From SUG1106 sp964651095 (GTDB lineage Bacteria; Bacillota; Clostridia; Peptostreptococcales; Anaerovoracaceae), in NCBI GenBank assembly GCA_964651095.1, contig CAZYWO010000080.1:1-9149 (forward strand): a stretch of DNA of 9,149 bases, in the 5' to 3' direction. Made by a program: the position numbers and the translations under genes. Below the pieces are notes generated by a model. It had not been told where the DNA came from and did not search any database. It saw only the letters and a program-made list of their open reading frames with translations. Positions 1 to 7,271 of this stretch are shown in pieces. The stretch's first letter is position 1. Each line of letters opens with the position of its first letter.

Positions 1-5
1 TTCAT
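1..5 (-). CDS. 5' tip of a divergent gene (truncated by window edge)
   Basis: Only the first five bases (ATGAA) of a leftward gene are present, so the product cannot be identified. The start is inferred from the ATG on the minus strand at 5-3, preceded by GGAGG at 12-16 with a 6-base spacer, and from a well-formed sigma-A promoter (50-78) aimed at it. It is divergent from the nucleoside phosphorylase gene. Confidence 0.45.
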
Positions 6-49
6 GTTTTTCCTCCGTACAAAGTCAAAGAATAATTTATACTCTCAGT

Positions 50-78
50 AGTATAGCACTTTTTTTATTCTATTGCAA
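50..78 (-). promoter_or_regulatory. Sigma-A promoter for the leftward divergent gene
   Basis: On the minus strand the -35 hexamer TTGCAA (73-78) and the -10 hexamer TATACT (50-55) are separated by exactly 17 bases. The predicted start is near 43, giving a leader of about 40 bases before the ATG at position 5. The spacer contains a run of A. This is inferred from sequence only. Confidence 0.6.
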
Positions 79-87
79 GGTTTTTAG

Positions 88-116
88 TTGATTTAGTGCC
101 AACTATATGGTATCTT
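88..116 (+). promoter_or_regulatory. Candidate promoter for the phosphorylase/radical SAM unit
   Basis: TTGATT (88-93) and TATCTT (111-116) are separated by 17 bases and lie about 50 bases upstream of the phosphorylase start. The -10 box is imperfect, so this is a weaker prediction than the divergent promoter on the other strand. Confidence 0.4.
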
Positions 117-164
117 TATATGTGTAAACGTTGATTTTTAGCCATTTAGGAGGAAGGCAGATAT

Positions 165-953
165 ATGCAGGCACACATTCATTTAGATGAAAAAATCGGT
201 ACAAAATATGCTATCCTGCCGGGCGATCCTGCCCGTCTTGATACGCTCATCCCATTCCTCGATGATTATGAGGAGGTAACTTTTAACCGGGAGTATCGCA
301 GTATAACAGGTTATTATAAAGGAATAAAAATTTTAGGTATGTCTACCGGCATGGGCGGCGTTTCAACATCCATAGGTGTAGAAGAATTGAACAATATAGG
401 TATAACAACCTTGATACGCATTGGTTCCTGCGGCGCTCTGGTTCCTCAGCTTCAAATTGGCGATCTGGTAATTTCAAGCGGCTGCGTGCGTGACGACGGA
501 ACGTCACACTCATATATAAGGGCCAGTTATCCTGCCGTACCGGACACCGATTTGCTTTTTTCGGTAATTCAATCTGCCCGTGACGGCGGTTATCACTATC
601 ATGTGGGAATTACAAGAAGTCATGAAACTTTCTATTCGGAGGCCGAAATCAGCCAAGAAGAATACTGGAGGCAGCAAAACGTACTTTGCGACGATATGGA
701 GACAGCGCCCCTTTTCGTAGTAGGCAGACTTCGCGGCATGAGGTGTGCTTCAATTCTCAATGTAGTGGTTACATTCGACGGCAATAAGGAAACAAGTATA
801 GAGAGCTACTCCGGAACAGGAAATGAAATCTTGTCTTCTCAAGTTGACTGTATATCACCTTTTCATATTGATGGAATGTCTCCTGCTCAAATTGGTGAAA
901 GAAACGAAATTTTGGTTGCACTTGAGGCCATCGTTAAAATGGAAGGAAAATAA
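165..953 (+). CDS. Nucleoside phosphorylase, uridine phosphorylase-like
   Basis: A 262-residue cytoplasmic enzyme of the nucleoside phosphorylase-I (PNP/UDP) family, expected to cleave a nucleoside with phosphate to the free base and (deoxy)ribose-1-phosphate in nucleoside salvage. Visible motifs: the N-terminal phosphate-binding loop LPGDPAR (about 18-24), the glycine-rich GMGGVSTSI (62-70), the core RIGSCGAL (85-92) followed by the usual QIGDLVIS strand, a TFYSE segment (155-159) like the base-binding segment of uridine phosphorylases, and DMET (177-180) holding the Met-Glu pair that contacts the ribose. Length fits the family (about 250-260). AGGAGG at 148-153 supports the start, although the spacer is long (11 bases). 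The radical SAM gene follows after 29 bases. The family is clear; the nucleoside preferred (uridine versus another) is inferred from general resemblance only. Confidence 0.88.
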   Translation: MQAHIHLDEKIGTKYAILPGDPARLDTLIPFLDDYEEVTFNREYRSITGYYKGIKILGMSTGMGGVSTSIGVEELNNIGITTLIRIGSCGALVPQLQIGDLVISSGCVRDDGTSHSYIRASYPAVPDTDLLFSVIQSARDGGYHYHVGITRSHETFYSEAEISQEEYWRQQNVLCDDMETAPLFVVGRLRGMRCASILNVVVTFDGNKETSIESYSGTGNEILSSQVDCISPFHIDGMSPAQIGERNEILVALEAIVKMEGK

Positions 954-982
954 TAAAGGAGAACAATAAAGGAAAATAATAT

Positions 983-2128
983 ATGAAAACATTCGCTATC
1001 GGAAACATACGCCCTCCTTTTCACGCTTCCAGTCTCTTGCTCCAACTTACCGAAAATTGTACATGGAACAAATGCAATTTCTGCACTCTGTACAGAGGCG
1101 GCAAGTTTAAAATGAGAAGTGCTGAGGAAATCAAGCGTGACATTGACAACGTGGCATATTACAGAGATCAAATTCTCGAAAAACTTGAAAACTATGATTT
1201 TAATACTGTCAGAATGATGGCTGCTCATTCCCCAAACATAACATGGGAAGAACGCAGATGTTATTCCATAGTATTAAACTGGATTAAGTCAGATGGCATG
1301 AAGACAGTTTTTCTTCAGGATGCCAACTCAATAGTGATAAAAAAAGAAACCCTTTGCGATATTTTAAGACACCTTAAAAATACCTTTCCAACCTTGGAAA
1401 CCGTCGCATGCTACGGCAGAGCCGATACCCTATCCAGACTAACGTCAAATGATTTTAAAGACCTTAAAGAAGCGGGATTAAATATGCTCCATTCAGGCTA
1501 TGAAAGCGGCTGCGACGATGTTCTGAAGCTGCTTAATAAGGGAACTACCAAACAGCAGCAAATCGATTCAGGTAAACGTATAAAGGAAGCAGGTATAACT
1601 TTCAATATGTTCTATATGCCGGGCTGCGGAGGAAAGTCTTTAAGTGAAAAGAACGCTGTAGAAACTGCCGACGTGGCTAATCAAATTGACCCTGATTTTT
1701 TAAGAATAAGAACCTTTGTGTTAAAATCAGGTTCACCCATGTGGGAAATGGCAGTCAGCGGCGATTTTGACGAATGTAGCGACATGGAAAAGTTAGTTGA
1801 GATAAGAACCATGATAGACCATCTTGATGAAAAACTTACCGGGTATATTATCAGCGATCACATTATAAACTTGCTTCCTCTGCTTGAAGGCTATGTGGAT
1901 AAGGATAAAGCAAAGATGCTCGACTATATCGACGGCTTTCTTGCTCTCCCTTCCTATAAGCAGAAAGAGTTTCAGCTTGCAAGACGAATGTGCAGCAATT
2001 TAGATTATACGGAAATGGAGCTTATGCCGGAAAAATATATGACAGAAATTCGGGATACCATCGACTTCGCTAAAACAGAAGATGAATGGGAGGAAGTCTT
2101 AAGACAATACTTGAGAAAATATATTTGA
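983..2128 (+). CDS. Radical SAM protein of unknown substrate
   Basis: A 381-residue protein with a radical SAM core near its N-terminus. The cluster-binding cysteines are C26, C31 and C34 (ENCTWNKCNFC), a CX4CX2C spacing rather than the textbook CX3CX2C; the TE(G/N)C-x2-NKC-x-FC pattern is known to me from one branch of B12-independent radical SAM proteins. Further along, HSGYESGCDDVLKLLNKGTT (171-190) resembles the ESG strand shared by Elp3/MiaB-like radical SAM enzymes, and a GITFNMFYMPGCGG stretch follows. It should bind a [4Fe-4S] cluster and cleave S-adenosylmethionine, but the substrate cannot be read from the sequence. The start is supported by AAAGGA at 968-973. It lies 29 bases after the phosphorylase gene, so the two are probably cotranscribed; a functional link is not shown. 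It ends just before a strong terminator. Confidence 0.85.
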   Translation: MKTFAIGNIRPPFHASSLLLQLTENCTWNKCNFCTLYRGGKFKMRSAEEIKRDIDNVAYYRDQILEKLENYDFNTVRMMAAHSPNITWEERRCYSIVLNWIKSDGMKTVFLQDANSIVIKKETLCDILRHLKNTFPTLETVACYGRADTLSRLTSNDFKDLKEAGLNMLHSGYESGCDDVLKLLNKGTTKQQQIDSGKRIKEAGITFNMFYMPGCGGKSLSEKNAVETADVANQIDPDFLRIRTFVLKSGSPMWEMAVSGDFDECSDMEKLVEIRTMIDHLDEKLTGYIISDHIINLLPLLEGYVDKDKAKMLDYIDGFLALPSYKQKEFQLARRMCSNLDYTEMELMPEKYMTEIRDTIDFAKTEDEWEEVLRQYLRKYI

Positions 2129-2154
2129 TAAATTTTAAAATATTCTCATATGAC

Positions 2155-2188
2155 AAAAAACAGGCGGTCAACAAACCGCCTGTTTTTT
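2155..2188. terminator. Bidirectional intrinsic terminator between convergent genes
   Basis: Perfect 14-bp inverted repeat (2155-2168 with 2175-2188) around a 6-base loop. The stem has a GC-rich core CAGGCGGT/ACCGCCTG flanked by A6 on one side and T6 on the other, so it can terminate transcription from both directions. It lies 26 bases after the radical SAM stop and 45 bases from the end of the convergent GGGtGRT gene. Confidence 0.93.
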
Positions 2189-2233
2189 ATTCCTGTTTTT
2201 ATATGCTATTTTTTCGCGTATAAATTCAACATA

Positions 2234-3232
2234 CTATTTCATCGCTTCTTCCACTGCAACTGCCACAGCTACGGTAGCTCCTACCATAGGGTTGTTGCCC
2301 ATGCCCACATAACCCATCATGGCAACGTGAGCAGGCACTGAGGAAGAACCGGCGAACTGAGCGTCGGAGTGCATCCTTCCCATGGTATCGGTCATTCCGT
2401 AAGAAGCCGGTCCTGCTGCCATGTTGTCAGGGTGAAGGGTTCTGCCTGTACCGCCGCCGCTTGCAACGGAAAAATACTTCTTACCCTGTTCGATACACTC
2501 TTTCTTATAAGTTCCCGCAACAGGATGCTGAAAACGAGTAGGATTGGTTGAATTTCCCGTAATGGAAACATCAACGCACTCTCTGTGCATGATTGCAACT
2601 CCCTCCCTTACATCATCTGCACCGTAACAGCGAACTGCTGCGCGTTCGCCCTTTGAATAAGGAATTTCCTGTACAACCGCAAGCTCTCCTGTATAGTAAT
2701 CGAACTTAGTCTGAACATAAGTAAAACCATTAATCCTCGAAATAATCTGGGCTGCATCTTTTCCAAGGCCGTTAAGAATTACACGCAAAGGTTTCTTTCG
2801 TATTTTGTTGGCTGATTTAGCGATGCCGATTGCGCCCTCAGCAGCTGCAAATGATTCATGTCCTGCAAGAAAGGCAAAACATTCAGTCTCCTCTCGGAGA
2901 AGCATCGCAGCCAGATTGCCATGACCTAAACCCACTTTTCTATCTTCTGCGACAGAACCGGGCAGGCAAAATGCCTGAAGTCCTTCACCGATTGCTTCAG
3001 CAGCCTTATTTGCTTTAGTACAGCCTTTTTTAATGGCTATCGCTGCTCCTGCAACGTATGCCCAGCACGCGTCTTCAAAACAAATTGGCTGTATTTCCTT
3101 GGCAATTTTATACGGGTCTATGCCTTTTTCTTTACATATAAGCTCCGCTTCTGAAAGGTCGGCAATTTGATAGGCAGCCAGAACCTTATTTATCTTTTCG
3201 ATTTTTCTGTCGTAATTTTCAAAAGTAATCAT
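2234..3232 (-). CDS. GGGtGRT-family protein, function unknown
   Basis: A 332-residue cytoplasmic protein that I recognise as the GGGtGRT family from its eponymous signature, seen here as ASGGGTGRTLHP with GGGTGRT at 259-265. No experimentally proven function is known to me. Other visible features are several cysteines (C33, C51, C56, C71, C89, C118, C202, C219, C246), a GLGHGNLAAM stretch (101-110), and a glycine-, methionine- and alanine-rich C-terminal third (GYVGMGNNPMVGATVAVAVAVEEA). No signal peptide or transmembrane helix is evident. The AGGAGG Shine-Dalgarno (3240-3245) overlaps the stop codon of the upstream Fe-S scaffold gene, and the ATG lies only 11 bases after that gene, which points to translational coupling and a shared process. 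A role in Fe-S or other metallo-enzyme maturation is an inference from the partner gene, not something the sequence proves. Confidence 0.85.
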   Translation of the reverse strand: MITFENYDRKIEKINKVLAAYQIADLSEAELICKEKGIDPYKIAKEIQPICFEDACWAYVAGAAIAIKKGCTKANKAAEAIGEGLQAFCLPGSVAEDRKVGLGHGNLAAMLLREETECFAFLAGHESFAAAEGAIGIAKSANKIRKKPLRVILNGLGKDAAQIISRINGFTYVQTKFDYYTGELAVVQEIPYSKGERAAVRCYGADDVREGVAIMHRECVDVSITGNSTNPTRFQHPVAGTYKKECIEQGKKYFSVASGGGTGRTLHPDNMAAGPASYGMTDTMGRMHSDAQFAGSSSVPAHVAMMGYVGMGNNPMVGATVAVAVAVEEAMK

Positions 3233-3243
3233 TTTGCCGCCTC

Positions 3244-3936
3244 CTATTCCTCACGAGGATCGATTTTTTTAACCGCCTCATCAAATCTTCCGTATTTGCC
3301 GCTTGCCTTTTCAATTGCTTCCGTCGGCTCAATTCCCGCTTTGATATTATCCATCATTTTTCCCATATTTACATATTTATAACCGATAATGTTGTTTTCC
3401 TCATCAAGACCGACTTCGGTTATGTAGCCTTCTGCCAGTTCAAGATATCTAGGTCCCTTTGTCTTGGTGGAATAAATTGTACCCACCTGGCTTCTATGGC
3501 CTTTTCCCAAGTCTTCCAGACCTGCGCCGATTGCAAGTCCTCCTTCCGAAAATGCCGACTGGCTTCTTCCATATACTATCTGTAAAAACAGTTCTCTCAT
3601 AGCCGTATTGATTGCGTCGCATACTAAATCTGTATTGAGCGCTTCAAGCAGAGTTTTTCCTATTAAAATTTCACCTGCCATAGCCGCAGAATGAGTCATG
3701 CCGGAACATCCAATGGTTTCGATCAAAGCCTCTTCGATAATTCCGTCTTTAATATTCAGAGTCAGTTTACATGCTCCCTGCTGAGGCGCGCACCAGCCGA
3801 CACCGTGAGTAAGTCCGGAAATATCTGAAATTTCTTTAACCTGTACCCACTTTCCTTCCTGAGGAATCGGAGCCGGCCCGTGATATGCGCCTTTATTTAC
3901 AGGACACATGTTTTCTATTTCTTTTGTATAAACCAT
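3244..3936 (-). CDS. NifU/IscU-like iron-sulfur cluster scaffold-type protein
   Basis: A 230-residue protein resembling the NifU N-terminal (IscU) scaffold fold. The clearest motif is ETIGCSGMTHSAAMAGE (73-89), matching the second conserved scaffold cysteine region; other cysteines are C11, C49 and C56 (WCAPQQGAC), C77 and C106 (LVCDAIN), which could be cluster ligands. It is longer than classical IscU (about 130 residues), with an extra C-terminal part ending in acidic residues, so it is a divergent family member that may serve a dedicated client. I chose the ATG at 3936 because GGAGG (3943-3947) sits 6 bases upstream; an in-frame ATG at 3957 lacks such a site. It is the first gene of a two-gene operon with the GGGtGRT gene and has its own promoter (4022-4049). 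Client and cluster type are unknown. Confidence 0.82.
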   Translation of the reverse strand: MVYTKEIENMCPVNKGAYHGPAPIPQEGKWVQVKEISDISGLTHGVGWCAPQQGACKLTLNIKDGIIEEALIETIGCSGMTHSAAMAGEILIGKTLLEALNTDLVCDAINTAMRELFLQIVYGRSQSAFSEGGLAIGAGLEDLGKGHRSQVGTIYSTKTKGPRYLELAEGYITEVGLDEENNIIGYKYVNMGKMMDNIKAGIEPTEAIEKASGKYGRFDEAVKKIDPREE

Positions 3937-3971
3937 ATTTTTCCTCCAAATTGTCAAATATAAAAATCATA

Positions 3972-3989
3972 GAATGTAAGCTCACATTC
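3972..3989. repeat. Imperfect palindrome in the leader of the scaffold/GGGtGRT operon
   Basis: GAATGT and ACATTC form 6-bp arms, and only one internal pair is mismatched (A opposite C) across 18 bases. It lies between the predicted transcription start (near 4015) and the scaffold gene start at 3936, so it could be an operator or a small RNA hairpin. A second GAATGT copy occurs at 4041-4046 within the promoter. Confidence 0.4.
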
Positions 3990-4021
3990 ATTACATTAGC
4001 CAAAATATTTACACTAGTTAC

Positions 4022-4049
4022 ATTATATCAAAACATGTCGGAATGTCTA
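4022..4049 (-). promoter_or_regulatory. Extended -10 sigma-A promoter of the scaffold/GGGtGRT operon
   Basis: On the minus strand TATAAT (4022-4027) is preceded by TGA, making an extended -10 element. TAGACA (4044-4049), 5 of 6 to consensus, lies 16 bases upstream. The expected start near 4015 leaves about 80 bases of leader. The remaining bases of this gap (to the terminator at 4152) are AT-rich and show no gene. Confidence 0.65.
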
Positions 4050-4151
4050 ACACTAAATTTGCCCAATCGAAAAATTTCTTTCCATTATCAACAAAACAGC
4101 ATAAAAAAACTGTTTATCATAGTATATCAAATCCATCTATGCCTCAAAAAT

Positions 4152-4186
4152 GAAAAAACCTCCAAAACAAGTTTGGAAGTTTTTTC
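4152..4186. terminator. Bidirectional intrinsic terminator after grdD
   Basis: Arms of 15 bases (4152-4166 and 4172-4186) pair over their full length with a single non-Watson-Crick position (G-U when transcribed leftward) and a 5-base loop. The stem has a CTTCC/GGAGG core with an A6 tract on one side and T6 on the other. It starts 29 bases after the grdD stop in the direction of transcription and separates the grd operon from the scaffold/GGGtGRT operon. Confidence 0.9.
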
Positions 4187-4215
4187 ATTTAATAATATAC
4201 ACCTTAAGGAGTTAG

Positions 4216-5331
4216 TTAGCTAATATATCCTTTTTCAGCGAGAATTGCTCTCGCAGTATTCTCATTAGCATCGCTGATGAGAACTACCGGGCCCGTACAT
4301 CCCATGCCCGTTTCGGCATAGATACCCTTAGCCCAAAGAGATTTTGCGGCGTCCTCCAGGTCGATTACTTCAATACCGTGAATTTCAGCAGTTACAACTT
4401 CTTTAGGAGGCATTTTCACTTCCTCTGCCGGGGCGGCATCTTTCTTATCAGCCTTAAGGCTCTCAAGTAATTCTTTAAGACCTGCCTTGTTAGCTGCTTC
4501 AAATTCTTTGGCTGCAATTTCTATTACTTTATTTTCGAGAAGTTCCGTTGCATATTGAACTGCTCCAGCAATTACAGGTGCGCCGGAAGCTCTGGAAACT
4601 ATCATGATAACCTTATCATAGCCTTCTCCGATTCCCGGACCATAACCATAGCCCAACGACTCATAGCTGCCGCCGGTTGTATATGCTGAAAAAATCTTCA
4701 TCATCAGGTTTCCTGTAAGAGGGTCCATTACCATTACATCTGATGTACCCTCAAGCAGGTCGTTTCCTCTCATAACTACTCCGCCGTCAGCTCTTGCGGA
4801 CTGTGCAAAGGAAATAGGATAACCGTTTTCCTTAAGCTTCATTAAAATCTTCTCTGTCTGTCTAGCTCCGTCAATATTGGCAATGCCAACAGTCGGCGCA
4901 TCATTTCCGCAAGCTTTTGCTGAAATTATTCCGTAGATAGCATTTTTAACCATGCCTTCTACTCTGTCCGTGGAAGAAGTTCCTGTAGTAGTTGCAAGAA
5001 ACATTTCCTTGCCCTTACCCGGGGTAATTACTCTGCCTACAGTGGAAACGCCGATAGGGAATGGATAGTGCATAGTTACTGCGCCTTGGATTTCTCCTGC
5101 TTCCAGCATCTTTTCCATCTGTTTGTGTGCATCTTCACCTTCGATAACTACTGCTTTGCAGCCTTTCTTTTCAGCAAGTTTTACGCCTTCATATATATTG
5201 TCCATGCCATGTTCTGTTCCTGCTACAGCAACTCCGATTACAGGTTTCTTTCCGAAAGAACCTGTTTCAAGAGCATCTGCAATGTCAAGGAAAGTATTGG
5301 CAATCATATTTTTGATTTGCTTTTCTGACAT
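4216..5331 (-). CDS. grdD: Glycine reductase complex component C, subunit alpha
   Basis: A 371-residue cytoplasmic subunit of protein C, the acetyl-phosphate-forming component shared by glycine, sarcosine and betaine reductases. It accepts the acetyl group as a thioester and releases acetyl phosphate. The family is related to phosphate acyltransferases (PlsX-like). Visible features: N-terminal MSEKQIKNMIANTFLDIADAL, FGKKPVIGVAVAGTEHG (26-42), a G-rich YESLGYGYGPGIGEGYD region (223-239), a lysine/alanine/proline linker (about 293-310), and GMGCTGPVV near the C-terminus. C345 lies 26 residues from the end, as expected for the active-site thiol reported in Eubacterium acidaminophilum GrdD (Cys359); C58 and C141 are the only others. 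I chose ATG 5331 because AAGGAA (5338-5343) lies at proper distance; a longer frame runs back into grdC. The gap to grdC is 25 bases, and it is the last gene of the operon. Confidence 0.95.
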   Translation of the reverse strand: MSEKQIKNMIANTFLDIADALETGSFGKKPVIGVAVAGTEHGMDNIYEGVKLAEKKGCKAVVIEGEDAHKQMEKMLEAGEIQGAVTMHYPFPIGVSTVGRVITPGKGKEMFLATTTGTSSTDRVEGMVKNAIYGIISAKACGNDAPTVGIANIDGARQTEKILMKLKENGYPISFAQSARADGGVVMRGNDLLEGTSDVMVMDPLTGNLMMKIFSAYTTGGSYESLGYGYGPGIGEGYDKVIMIVSRASGAPVIAGAVQYATELLENKVIEIAAKEFEAANKAGLKELLESLKADKKDAAPAEEVKMPPKEVVTAEIHGIEVIDLEDAAKSLWAKGIYAETGMGCTGPVVLISDANENTARAILAEKGYIS

Positions 5332-5356
5332 AATATATTCCTTCCCTCTGTTTCTA

Positions 5357-6898
5357 CTATTCCATAAGAGACTTGGCGAAATCGCGCATTGCTTCTCCAA
5401 TAAGGCTCTTAATCTGTTCTTCTGAAACAGCAGCAGCTTCTTCCTGCTTTCCAGGATTTGCTTCAATTACGAAAGATACGCCGTCAAACAAGTTAGTCAT
5501 TCTTCCGAGGAACAAGCTTCCCTTACCGATAATCATGGCACGTTTTACATCTCCGTTTAAAATATCGTCTCTGCAAGGGCCCATGTAAGGAACGCCTGAA
5601 GGAATGTGACCCTGAGTAGGCGCCCATCCTGTTAATCCGCGTTCAGATACAAATGTAGGAATTGCTGTTCTTTCAATGTCTCCGCGCTTTACGCCAAGAG
5701 CAGCAATCATCTTATAGTTAGCTTCAGGAACGTCTCCTGCACCTGCAGGTTTGGTAATATCAGGGTTCTGAAGTTCAGGAGCGAATCTGTCGATGTCTGT
5801 AAGTTTTAAGCCGGAAGCATCAAGCGGATCAGTTACCAGCGAACCGATTACGGCCTGAGGTGATGAACCTGTTCCTACTGTATGTCTGCCCACAATATCA
5901 TTTCTGATAATAGGGTTGACACCGTCGTTTTCGCTGATTAATACAGCAAAGCCCCCAATACAATCCTCTAAAATAGGCAGACCTTTTTTAACGTGGTCTT
6001 TTCCATTCATGCCAAGCTTAGCTGTGCATCCGCCGGCAGTTACGATAACGTTCTTGAAAGTTCCTGCTTTTACTAATGATGCAGCGTCAAGAACTGCATG
6101 TGAAGGTCCTGCACAGAATCCTCTTACGTCGGAACCTGTTGCTCCTGTAAGTCCTACAACTTCAGCAGCAGCTTTAGCAAAGTTTCCGCCGCCTCTCTGG
6201 TTCATATCGCCGCAAGCCTCTTCACAGCAGTCAACTACGTAATCGATTTCAGCAGGGTCGATTCCTGTTACTCTGAGCAAGTGAAGTAAAGCAAGAACGC
6301 TGGAAGCCTTAGATACTATGTTTTCAAGCATTACGTGCGCACTAAGGTTAACGTCAACGTCGTGGGCACGTTTTACAGCGCCAACCAGTTTGAAGTTATT
6401 ATATAAAGGTTCTGCATGTTCTTCGTTTACTAATTTTTCAATGTCTTCAGCAGTGTCCGTATTCTTATCAAGTAAAGCAATCTGTTCTTCCTTTAACATA
6501 CCGTGAGCAGTTAATTTAGCCTTTACATCCTGTGCAAAGCCTGCTTCTAATTTAATTAAATCGAATACATCGCAAATCTGCATTAATCCGATAAATTCAT
6601 CCTGAGGCATGATTTCACCGTATTTACCAAATCTCTTAGGTTCAGCGGCTTTTTTATCATACCAAGGGAACGGAGTTTCTGCTAATTCTTTATTAGTCAT
6701 GTTTCCGATATATACCTGATTAGGTATATATGCAAGAACATCGTCAAAGCTTCTTAAATGGTTTGGAAGCTCCTTTAAATACTCCGATTCAGGATTAACG
6801 ATCATCTCTGTAGTCTGAGTGGTTCCGTTATGTAAAACCATATCCGGAGTTGCCGCTAAAATATAGCTGGCGCCTTTAATTACTGCATAATTGCTCAT
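5357..6898 (-). CDS. grdC: Glycine reductase complex component C, subunit beta
   Basis: A 513-residue partner of GrdD in protein C. Protein C takes the carboxymethyl-selenoether from GrdA, forms an acetyl thioester and, with phosphate, yields acetyl phosphate. GrdC is distantly related to beta-ketoacyl-ACP synthase III (FabH-type thiolase fold). The N-terminus YAVIKGASYILAATPDMVLH and the WAPTQGHIPSGVPYMGPCRDD stretch (425-445) are typical of GrdC. The segment VVDCCEEACGDMNQRGGGNFAK (221-242) and GFCAGPSHAVLDAASLVKAG (260-279) contain cysteines C224, C225, C229 and C262; C262 sits in the place of the FabH nucleophile by motif resemblance (inference). The start is supported by AAAGGAG (about 9 bases upstream of the ATG). 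The length is as expected. It follows trxA by 18 bases and precedes grdD by 25, so protein C is cotranscribed with the thioredoxin pair. Confidence 0.95.
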   Translation of the reverse strand: MSNYAVIKGASYILAATPDMVLHNGTTQTTEMIVNPESEYLKELPNHLRSFDDVLAYIPNQVYIGNMTNKELAETPFPWYDKKAAEPKRFGKYGEIMPQDEFIGLMQICDVFDLIKLEAGFAQDVKAKLTAHGMLKEEQIALLDKNTDTAEDIEKLVNEEHAEPLYNNFKLVGAVKRAHDVDVNLSAHVMLENIVSKASSVLALLHLLRVTGIDPAEIDYVVDCCEEACGDMNQRGGGNFAKAAAEVVGLTGATGSDVRGFCAGPSHAVLDAASLVKAGTFKNVIVTAGGCTAKLGMNGKDHVKKGLPILEDCIGGFAVLISENDGVNPIIRNDIVGRHTVGTGSSPQAVIGSLVTDPLDASGLKLTDIDRFAPELQNPDITKPAGAGDVPEANYKMIAALGVKRGDIERTAIPTFVSERGLTGWAPTQGHIPSGVPYMGPCRDDILNGDVKRAMIIGKGSLFLGRMTNLFDGVSFVIEANPGKQEEAAAVSEEQIKSLIGEAMRDFAKSLME

Positions 6899-6916
6899 TT
6901 GCTTAAGCTCCTTTTA

Positions 6917-7243
6917 TTAAACCATTGCATAGTATTTTTTAACCATTTCTTCCACGGCTTCCTTAGTTGCATCGTCTTTTACAAGTTCTTCAACTTTTTC
7001 GCCGTCTTTATAGATTGCGATTACAGGAAGTCCCATGATTTTCTGACCGATAGCCAGTCTTCTTGCTTTAGTAGTGTTGAGTGAGGTAAACTTAATCTTA
7101 TCGCCGTAAACGTCTCCCATATCATGTACATGCGGCATTAATGCTGCACATGGAACGCAGCCGTCTCCAAAGAAGTCTACCAAAACATATCCCTCAGCTT
7201 TTAACACTTCTTCTTCAAATGTGTTCTTATCTACTTCTAACAT
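6917..7243 (-). CDS. trxA: Atypical thioredoxin of the glycine reductase system (GCVPC active site)
   Basis: A 108-residue thioredoxin that passes electrons from thioredoxin reductase to oxidised GrdA. The thioredoxin fold is evident from YVLVDFFGDGCVPC (19-32), the cis-proline loop GLPVIAIYKDG (71-81) and the length. The active site reads G28-C29-V30-P31-C32: the tryptophan before the first cysteine and the glycine after it in the usual WCGPC are replaced. GCVPC or GCEPC is the known form in amino-acid-fermenting Clostridia with glycine reductase. The start at 7243 is preferred over ATG 7249 because AGGAGG (7251-7256) stands 7 bases from the former and only 1 from the latter. It is preceded by trxB and followed by grdC, both closely spaced. 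Confidence 0.95.
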   Translation of the reverse strand: MLEVDKNTFEEEVLKAEGYVLVDFFGDGCVPCAALMPHVHDMGDVYGDKIKFTSLNTTKARRLAIGQKIMGLPVIAIYKDGEKVEELVKDDATKEAVEEMVKKYYAMV

Positions 7244-7250
7244 TTTCATT

Positions 7251-7256
7251 CCTCCT
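7251..7256 (-). promoter_or_regulatory. Shine-Dalgarno deciding the trxA start
   Basis: AGGAGG on the minus strand. Its spacing is 1 base to the ATG at 7249 but 7 bases to the ATG at 7243, so translation should begin MLEVDKNTFE rather than two residues earlier. Confidence 0.75.
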
Positions 7257-7271
7257 AAAAATTAAAATAAA

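Noticed and set aside
887..1228. Minus-strand ORF of 113 codons across the phosphorylase/radical SAM junction
   Set aside because: Antisense to two well-supported genes, without a ribosome site or recognisable motif.
4088..4118. AACAG/CTGTT hairpin in the gap before the scaffold operon
   Set aside because: Short AU-rich stem with a large loop and no T-tract outside the stem; not a convincing terminator next to the strong one at 4152-4186.
3885..4223. Plus-strand ORF of 112 codons across the intergenic region
   Set aside because: It runs antisense into the scaffold gene and through its promoter, the terminator and the grdD stop; no ribosome site and no recognisable domains.
5332..5466. Longer GrdD reading frame starting at 5466
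   Set aside because: It overlaps the grdC 3' end, the added residues are not GrdD-like, and ATG 5331 has its own ribosome site.
5916..6242. Plus-strand ORF of 108 codons antisense to grdC
   Set aside because: A shadow of the grdC coding frame, low-complexity Ser/Pro/Ala content, no ribosome site.
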